Below are positions 58,706 through 64,000 of a stretch of DNA of 64,000 nt, one piece after another. The notes under the pieces were generated by a model. It made no database searches, was not told where the DNA came from, and saw nothing but the letters and a program-made list of their open reading frames with translations. The stretch is taken from the NCBI GenBank assembly GCA_017471045.1, contig JAFUWZ010000007.1:1-64000 (forward strand). The letters run 5' to 3'. The stretch comes from Bacteroidales bacterium (lineage in GTDB: Bacteria; Bacteroidota; Bacteroidia; Bacteroidales; UBA932). Each line of letters begins with the position of its first letter. Position 1 is the stretch's first letter. The position numbers and the translations under genes were made by a program.

Positions 58706-59587
58706 TTAATAATACAATTCATCTTTGCTCAGCGAAACGAGCCGCCCGACCACCCACCAGGTGCTCAGCACGCAGATCACCACGCCCGCGGCCACCATAA
58801 TCCCCATCACGGCCAGCAGGATCGGCATCTGGAAGATCTCGAACAGCTCCGCGAATTCGCGCCGGACGACAAAGAGCACGGCCAGCAGGAAGAGGATGGC
58901 CAGGAATGCGGAAAACAGCCCCTGGAACACCGCCTGCACGAGGAAAGGCCCCCGGATGTAAGACTTGGTCGCGCCGACCATCTTCATCGTATGGATGGTG
59001 AAGCGCCGGGAAAAGATGCTCAGCCGCACCGTATTGTTGATCAGGACGAAAGAGATGAAGAGCAGCAGCACGATGAAGATGCCGAGCAGCAGCGCGATCT
59101 TCGTGAGGTTCTGGTTGAGCGCCTCGATCAGGGACTGCTGATAGCTGACCTCGTCCACCAACGGAGACTCCAGGAGCACGGCCTTGACCCGGTCCAGGCT
59201 GTCCGGCGAGACGTAGCGCGCCTCCAGCGTCAGGTCCACCGACGCAGGGATCGGGGAAGACTCGAAGACGCTGAGGAAGTCCTCCCCCAGCATCGCCTTC
59301 ATCTCCTCGGCCCCCTGCTCCTTGGACACGAAGCGCGTCCCGCGGATGAAAGCGTACCGCCCCAGCTCTTCCTGGAAGGCCATCGCCTCGGCATCGCTGA
59401 CTTCCGGCTTCATCAGCACGGAGACCTGCATATGCTCCTTGAAATAGTCAGAGACGCTGCCCGCATTCATCAGCAGCAATGCCGCCAGACCCACCAGCAG
59501 CAGCACGAGACTGATGCTGATGACGGTCGAGAGCCAGGCATTGGCCAGGCGTCTGCGGATCAGTTTTTTCTCCACGTTTTTGCCCAT
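58706..59587 (-). CDS. ftsX: Cell division protein FtsX
   Basis: A 293-residue FtsX: N-terminal helix (about 22-42), extracytoplasmic domain (about 45-165) and three C-terminal helices. HTMKMVGATKSYIRGPFLVQ is the conserved FtsX block. It works with the ATPase FtsE, not in the window, to control peptidoglycan hydrolysis at the septum. First of ftsX-DUF3098-uppP-lpxH. Confidence 0.94.
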   Translation of the reverse strand: MGKNVEKKLIRRRLANAWLSTVISISLVLLLVGLAALLLMNAGSVSDYFKEHMQVSVLMKPEVSDAEAMAFQEELGRYAFIRGTRFVSKEQGAEEMKAMLGEDFLSVFESSPIPASVDLTLEARYVSPDSLDRVKAVLLESPLVDEVSYQQSLIEALNQNLTKIALLLGIFIVLLLFISFVLINNTVRLSIFSRRFTIHTMKMVGATKSYIRGPFLVQAVFQGLFSAFLAILFLLAVLFVVRREFAELFEIFQMPILLAVMGIMVAAGVVICVLSTWWVVGRLVSLSKDELYY

Positions 59588-59650
59588 TCGCTCGCTTCTT
59601 TCCGAATTTACCTCAAAGATAGTGAATTATCAAAATATGAAAAAAAATTC

Positions 59651-59658
59651 TTATCTTT
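59651..59658 (+). promoter_or_regulatory. -7 box upstream of the starch-synthase-like gene
   Basis: TATCTTTG lies 30 nt before ATG 59689. A minus-strand TATCTTTG (59621-59614) in the same gap faces ftsX. No -33 boxes at standard spacing. Confidence 0.45.
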
Positions 59659-59688
59659 GTTCAAATCTGACTTTTAAGACGCAACAAG

Positions 59689-60507
59689 ATGGGTGAGAGT
59701 ATCAAAAAGGTCCTGTTCGTTAATTCGGAGATGACGCCGTTCCTCCCCGGATCACGGATAGCGGACATCTGCCGCAACCTGCCCCAGGGCATCCAGGAGC
59801 GCAAGAAGGAGATCCGCTCCTTCATGCCGAAGTACGGCTGCATCAACGAGCGGAAGAACCAGCTGCACGAAGTCATCCGGCTTTCCGGGATGAATCTCAT
59901 CATCAGCGACGTGGACCGGCCGCTGGTGATCAAGGTCGCCTCCATCACCTCCGCCCGCCTGCAGGTATATTTCCTGGACAACGATGACTACTTCCGCCGC
60001 AAGCAGATCGACCGCGACGCCGAAGGCAAGTTTTTCGCAGACAACGACGAGCGCGCCATCTTTTTCGCCCGGGGCATCCTGGAGACCGTCAAGAAGCTCA
60101 GATGGGCCCCGGATATCATCCACTGCCACGGATGGATCTCCCACCTGGTCCCCCTCTACCTCAAGAAAATCTTCCGGGACGACCCGATCTTTTCCAACAG
60201 CAAGGTCATCCTCTCGCTCTACGGAGACGCCGACCGGGAGACCTTCGACAAGGATTTTGCCAAGAAAATCATCGCATCCGGCATCCAGGAAGCGGATGTC
60301 GCCCTGCTTGCGGAGCCGGATGGCATAAATCTTGCGAAAACAGCCGTGGCGTATTCGGATGCCGTCATTTTCGGAGATGCCGGGATAGACAAGAGCCTGA
60401 AATCCTTCTGCGATGCGAGCGGGCTTCCCGTGCTGCCTTACAAGGAAAAATCTTTCGAAGACGGCAGCTATGTCGATGAATACGACAGGTTTTATGATCA
60501 GTTGTAA
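59689..60507 (+). CDS. Short starch/glycogen-synthase-like protein (GT5 N-terminal domain)
   Basis: A 272-residue protein matching only the N-terminal domain of glycogen/starch synthase: KKVLFVNSEMTPFLPGSRIA, RSFMPKYGCINERKN, PDIIHCHGWISHLVPLYLKK. The C-terminal nucleotide-sugar domain is missing, so catalysis is doubtful. Such stand-alone halves are a stable Bacteroidetes family next to DUF4270. Role unknown. Confidence 0.75.
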   Translation: MGESIKKVLFVNSEMTPFLPGSRIADICRNLPQGIQERKKEIRSFMPKYGCINERKNQLHEVIRLSGMNLIISDVDRPLVIKVASITSARLQVYFLDNDDYFRRKQIDRDAEGKFFADNDERAIFFARGILETVKKLRWAPDIIHCHGWISHLVPLYLKKIFRDDPIFSNSKVILSLYGDADRETFDKDFAKKIIASGIQEADVALLAEPDGINLAKTAVAYSDAVIFGDAGIDKSLKSFCDASGLPVLPYKEKSFEDGSYVDEYDRFYDQL

Positions 60508-60508
60508 G

Positions 60509-62185
60509 ATGAATTTACATTCCATCAAACGCTTATTCTTCCTGGCCGGCGCCGCCGTGGCGCTGATTTGCCCGTCCTGCATCCATATGGACTATGACCT
60601 GGGATCCGACTTCCTGTCAACGGACCAGCAGTTCGACACCTTCATTGCGGAGTTCCCGCTCGAAGACGTCCGGATGGCTCCGGCCGACAGTCTGTCCGGC
60701 TATTCCCAGACCCGTATTTCCTTCGGCGCCATCCGCGACGAGCAGTTCGGCCTGACCACCCAGAGTTCGGCCATAACCCTGGTACCGGTGCATGACTCCC
60801 TGGATTTTGGCAGCAATGCCCAGTTCCGCTATTTCCGGATGAGGATGGTCAATGACACGGTCTCGGTCATCCGGGACGAGGACTACTACGCGCACCAGAA
60901 CATCAACGTCTATGAGTTGAGCGAGGCGCTTGACTCCACGTTCGACATCAATACCCGGCTCAAGCACGGCAGCCAGCGGATCACGGTCGGTGTCCCGGTG
61001 TACAACGGCACCGAGGACACGCTCGGATTTTTCTTCACCCGGACGTTCGGCGAAAAATACATGAAGATCACGCCCGAAGACACCCGGAGTATCGCGGCTT
61101 ACACCAAGAAGTTCCCCGGCATCGTCTTCGAAACCGACGCCCCGGCCGGCAACGGCGGACGCATCAACCTCTTCAAGCTGCAGCTCCAGTACAACAGCTC
61201 GTACGGGTACCTGGAGGGCAACTATGCCGAGCTGGGCTTCACCGCCGACTACAACGGCCGGAAGACGGATACCACCTTCCTGTTCTACTTCTGCCCGGAC
61301 CAGTTCTACGACGTGGATTCCCTGCTCTACAACGCGAGTTCCGACCTGCCCCAGTATTGCCTCAATGTCTGCTGCCACGAATCCCGGGGCCTGTCCGGTC
61401 CGGCCGGGGAATATGTTTACATCGAAGGCGGCGGCGGCCTGAAACCCGTCCTGTCCGCGACCGAAATCCGGGAGAAACTGATTGAGGAGATCTCCCGCCA
61501 CGGCAATCCGAAGGAAGCCGCCATCAACCGGGCTTCGCTCTCCCTCCCCTTCGAGTTCCCGGAGGACTACCGGGAGATGATCCGTTTCCCCCAGATCCTG
61601 AGCCCGACCTGCCGCATCCGCCTGGACAACGGGGGCCTGAGTTTCGCCAACCTGACCGACTCCAGCGACTCTTCCGAGGACCAGGGCGACGTGAACCGCT
61701 CCCGGATGGAATATGCGCCGGACATCACCTACCACACCCAGGCCATCCTTAAGCTAGAGGACCTGGACAAGATCCACAACTACGACGTCTGGTTCCTGAT
61801 CATGGCCAACGAGATCCAGACGACAACCACCTCCGCCGCCGAGCAGGATGAGATGACCCAGTACTACAACATGATGATGTACTCCAGCTACTACAATAAC
61901 ATGTACGGCGGGTACGGCGGGTACGGCGGCTATGGCGGATACGGATACGGAGGCTACGGGTACGGCGGATACGGCGGATACGGCAGCTATTACAACAACT
62001 ACTACAGCTACATGCTGATGCAGCAGATGTACGGCAGCATGAACGCGACCAGCTCCAAGACCATCAAGACCCTGGACAAAGACCGATACTACCAGGCATC
62101 GCTCAACGGCCCGACCTATCCGGACGCCGGCCGGAGACCCAAAATGACCGTCACCTATTCCTTGCCCAAGAGTGGAGAGAACTGA
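60509..62185 (+). CDS. DUF4270 lipoprotein with a Gly-Tyr repeat
   Basis: A 558-residue exported protein with a lipobox-like site (ICPSC, near residue 24). Most of the protein (about 30-455) is beta-rich and fits DUF4270. Residues about 466-493 (DNA 61904-61986) are a tandem Gly-Gly-Tyr / Gly-Tyr repeat, flanked by Tyr/Asn/Met-rich segments. A conserved-looking end (YYQASLNGPTYPDAGRRPKM) follows. Start 2 nt after the upstream gene. Function unknown; cell-surface location likely. Confidence 0.78.
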   Translation: MNLHSIKRLFFLAGAAVALICPSCIHMDYDLGSDFLSTDQQFDTFIAEFPLEDVRMAPADSLSGYSQTRISFGAIRDEQFGLTTQSSAITLVPVHDSLDFGSNAQFRYFRMRMVNDTVSVIRDEDYYAHQNINVYELSEALDSTFDINTRLKHGSQRITVGVPVYNGTEDTLGFFFTRTFGEKYMKITPEDTRSIAAYTKKFPGIVFETDAPAGNGGRINLFKLQLQYNSSYGYLEGNYAELGFTADYNGRKTDTTFLFYFCPDQFYDVDSLLYNASSDLPQYCLNVCCHESRGLSGPAGEYVYIEGGGGLKPVLSATEIREKLIEEISRHGNPKEAAINRASLSLPFEFPEDYREMIRFPQILSPTCRIRLDNGGLSFANLTDSSDSSEDQGDVNRSRMEYAPDITYHTQAILKLEDLDKIHNYDVWFLIMANEIQTTTTSAAEQDEMTQYYNMMMYSSYYNNMYGGYGGYGGYGGYGYGGYGYGGYGGYGSYYNNYYSYMLMQQMYGSMNATSSKTIKTLDKDRYYQASLNGPTYPDAGRRPKMTVTYSLPKSGEN

Positions 62186-62212
62186 TCCTGCTGCAACAGA
62201 CAGACCATGAGA

Positions 62213-62241
62213 AAGGCCGGCTGAACGAATCAGTCGGCCTT
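62213..62241. terminator. Hairpin between DUF4270 gene and acpP
   Basis: AAGGCCGGCTG (62213-62223) pairs with CAGTCGGCCTT (62231-62241), 11 bp with one G-T pair and a 7-nt loop. It lies between convergent genes and could terminate both; the T-tract is weak. Confidence 0.65.
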
Positions 62242-62263
62242 CTTATGTACGAGCGTCCGCGAA

Positions 62264-62512
62264 TTATTTCGCCTGGAGTTTCTCGTTGACTTTGTCGATC
62301 GCGTCCTTCACGGTGGCAATCGTGCTGGTTTCCTCATCGGGAATCTTGATGTCGAACACCTTCTCGAACTCGAGGAGCAGCTCAACGGTGTCAAGGGAGT
62401 CAGCGCCCAGATCGTTGGTAAAGCTGGCGGTCTCGGTGACCTCGGACTCTTCGACACCCAACTTGTCGATAATGATCGCTTTTACTTTTTTTACGATTTC
62501 CTCGTATTCCAT
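62264..62512 (-). CDS. acpP: Acyl carrier protein (housekeeping)
   Basis: 82 residues with phosphopantetheine Ser in [10 protein letters not shown]. It carries acyl chains in fatty acid synthesis. It has its own consensus promoter and stands alone; fabF is not next to it. Confidence 0.96.
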   Translation of the reverse strand: MEYEEIVKKVKAIIIDKLGVEESEVTETASFTNDLGADSLDTVELLLEFEKVFDIKIPDEETSTIATVKDAIDKVNEKLQAK

Positions 62513-62565
62513 AATAATTAAAATTAGTTTATGTTTTGTAATTACACGTCAGCCAAATAACTTGA

Positions 62566-62597
62566 CAAAGGTAGAAAAACTATTTCTTATTTGCAAA
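62566..62597 (-). promoter_or_regulatory. Promoter of acpP
   Basis: Minus strand TTTG (62597-62594), 20 nt, TACCTTTG (62573-62566). The -33 box overlaps the last codons of pnuC. A leader of about 48 nt precedes acpP. Confidence 0.7.
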
Positions 62598-63342
62598 CAT
62601 CCTCCTTTTTGCTAAGATTGTGCCAAATCCGCAGACCGTTCAGGGAGTTGATCAGATAGAAGCTGTACTTGATGATATAAATCACTGCATAGGAGCCGCC
62701 TCCCGTCGCGAGCGACCGGGCCCACATCCAGATGGAGAAGACGTTGACCCCGATCCAGAAGAACCACTGCTCACGATAGGCCGTAGACATCAACGCCTGG
62801 CCGAAGATATTGCACACCAGAGGCAGCACGTCCAGCACGACAGCCATCTTGAGGAACCCGTCGGCTGCCGACTTGTCGAAATGGGCGATCACCCCATACA
62901 ACACCCCCGTCGAGACGACGAGGGCCAGGCCGATCCAAGCCCATTGCCGGCCGTCCAGCCGGCGTGCCCGCACCTGACCGGCCTCGTTGGACCCGCGTCT
63001 TTTCCATTGGGCAAAGCCCACGAACTGCATCGGCACGAAATACACGAAATGGAGGACGGCGTTGCCCAGGCCCGATCCCCCGTCGCGCCAGTTCATCAGG
63101 CACATCGCCCCGTAGATGGCGACGTCCAGCAAGCCGAACAGGAAGGTGATGATGCGCCCGTTGGCCGAACTGACGGTGGCCAGTACGCCCATCAGCGATC
63201 CGAAAGCGGCCAGCAGCAGCAGGCCGCGACCCTCCGCCTGGCCGCCCAGTTTGATCGCCGTCGCCAGCACGAGCGCCACGCTCATCCCGATCAGGATGAA
63301 CGCGGAAAACCAGCGGTTAAATTGCTTCTCATCCATTTTCAT
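62587..63342 (-). CDS. pnuC: PnuC family nicotinamide riboside transporter
   Basis: A 251-residue membrane protein with about seven helices. PnuC features are FVYFVPMQFVGFAQWKRR and YREQWFFWIGVNVFSIWMW, with the conserved Trp/Asn. It imports an NAD precursor. ATG 63342 overlaps the uvrC stop by 14 nt; ATG 63336 is an alternative. Confidence 0.88.
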   Translation of the reverse strand: MKMDEKQFNRWFSAFILIGMSVALVLATAIKLGGQAEGRGLLLLAAFGSLMGVLATVSSANGRIITFLFGLLDVAIYGAMCLMNWRDGGSGLGNAVLHFVYFVPMQFVGFAQWKRRGSNEAGQVRARRLDGRQWAWIGLALVVSTGVLYGVIAHFDKSAADGFLKMAVVLDVLPLVCNIFGQALMSTAYREQWFFWIGVNVFSIWMWARSLATGGGSYAVIYIIKYSFYLINSLNGLRIWHNLSKKEDVCK

Positions 63343-64000
63343 TCAATCTCTCCTTGATGCGACGGGCCAGTGCCGGGCCGACCAGGCCGGCCAGGTCCTC
63401 CACGGGCGCCGCGGCGATGCGCGCCACGCTCCCGAAATGGATCAGCAGGCGCTGCTCGGTCTGCTCCCCCACCCCCTTGATTTCCCGCAGGACGGAATGC
63501 GTCTGTTGCTTGGAGCGCAGGCTGCGGTGGAACGTGATGCCGAAGCGGTGCGCCTCGTCACGGATATGCGTAATCAGGCGGAACGCCTGCGAATTGCGGT
63601 CCAGGAACAAGGGATACGGATCGCCGACCCGGATGACCTCTTCCATCCGCTCCGCCAGGCCCACGACGGTCAGCCGGTCCTGGATCCCCAGCTCGCAGAG
63701 CGCCTGCCAGGCGAAGTTGAGCTGTCCTTTGCCTCCGTCGATGACGATCAGTTGCGGCAGGTCGTCCGGCGCTTCTTCCAGCATGCGCGTGTAGCGACGG
63801 TTGACGATCTCCTTCATCGAGGCATAGTCGTTGGCGCCCACGACGGTCTTGATCTTGAACTTGCGGTAATCCTTCTTGGACGGTTCGCCACCCCGGAACA
63901 CGACACAGGCCGCCACGGGATTAGTGCCCTGGATGTTGGAGTTGTCGAAACACTCCATGTGCTCGGGCGTCTCCTCCATCCCGAGCGCCTGACGCAGGTT
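63329..64000 (-). CDS. uvrC: UvrC, C-terminal part (runs off the window end)
   Basis: The last about 223 residues of excinuclease subunit C. MECFDNSNIQGTNPVAACVV begins the RNase H-like 5'-incision domain with catalytic Asp; the end (EIKGVGEQTEQRLLIHFGS) is the helix-hairpin-helix domain that holds DNA. The N-terminal GIY-YIG domain lies beyond 64000. It is followed by pnuC with an overlap. Confidence 0.97.
   Translation of the reverse strand, partial: NLRQALGMEETPEHMECFDNSNIQGTNPVAACVVFRGGEPSKKDYRKFKIKTVVGANDYASMKEIVNRRYTRMLEEAPDDLPQLIVIDGGKGQLNFAWQALCELGIQDRLTVVGLAERMEEVIRVGDPYPLFLDRNSQAFRLITHIRDEAHRFGITFHRSLRSKQQTHSVLREIKGVGEQTEQRLLIHFGSVARIAAAPVEDLAGLVGPALARRIKERLNENG

Noticed and set aside
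61904-61986. Possible CRISPR-like or intergenic tandem repeat
   Set aside because: The repeat is in frame within a well-supported coding sequence and has no spacers.

Overview
The window looks like chromosomal DNA from a member of the Bacteroidetes, most likely a GC-rich (about 60%) gut or rumen Bacteroidales. The evidence is Bacteroidetes-type promoters (TTTG-N18-20-TAnnTTTG), almost no Shine-Dalgarno sequences, lineage-typical families (OstA-like protein, DUF3098, DUF4294, DUF4270, NagB-PIG-L fusion, COG4299 acyltransferase) and the sequences of the ribosomal proteins and RpoA. The genus cannot be named from sequence alone.

Layout. 1-2140: the 5' two thirds of a 23S rRNA gene on the minus strand, directly behind its own rRNA-type promoter and boxA with no 16S or tRNA in between. 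2228-9192: OPT peptide transporter, then an envelope-biogenesis operon (foldase lipoprotein, SurA-like chaperone, OstA-like protein). 9189-12011: NlpC/P60 hydrolase, YbaK deacylase, peptidase T. 12115-21394: a redox locus with a minus-strand operon (tetraheme NapC/NirT cytochrome fused to an FGE-like domain, Tat-lipoprotein Gfo/Idh/MocA oxidoreductase, Tat-lipoprotein TIM-barrel enzyme, ResB, CcsA) divergent from a plus-strand pair (polytopic membrane protein; lipoprotein beta-propeller with a CxxCH heme site). This is the best candidate for an undescribed system. 21395-24638: a small conserved gene between REP-like repeats, a PBP4-type peptidase and an AT-rich patch with a gene remnant and an orphan secreted protein. 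24639-29592: a lipid operon fakA-fakB-acetyltransferase-plsX-acp. 29594-33509: acyltransferase, DAHP synthase and a fused AroD-AroA. 33592-40868: GH3 glucosidase, glycosyltransferase, metallophosphoesterase, GH43-like propeller, GDPD-like protein. 40992-45334: tRNA-Leu, NagB-PIG-L fusion and a frameshifted membrane pyrophosphatase. 45403-55971: spc/alpha ribosomal block from L16 to L17 with secY, map, infA and rpoA; the upstream S10 half is absent and L16 has its own promoter. 56268-64000: DUF4294, LpxH-like, UppP, DUF3098, FtsX, short starch-synthase-like protein, DUF4270 lipoprotein with a Gly-Tyr repeat, acpP, PnuC and the end of uvrC.

How the genes work together. Several blocks serve the envelope: outer-membrane assembly (SurA/OstA), LPS and undecaprenyl recycling (LpxH, UppP), division (FtsX), peptidoglycan trimming (PBP4, NlpC/P60) and phospholipid supply (Fak/PlsX/ACP). 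The redox locus appears to couple a periplasmic sugar-type dehydrogenase, its cytochromes and the machinery that attaches their heme. Long antisense reading frames across the window are GC-driven shadows and are left out.
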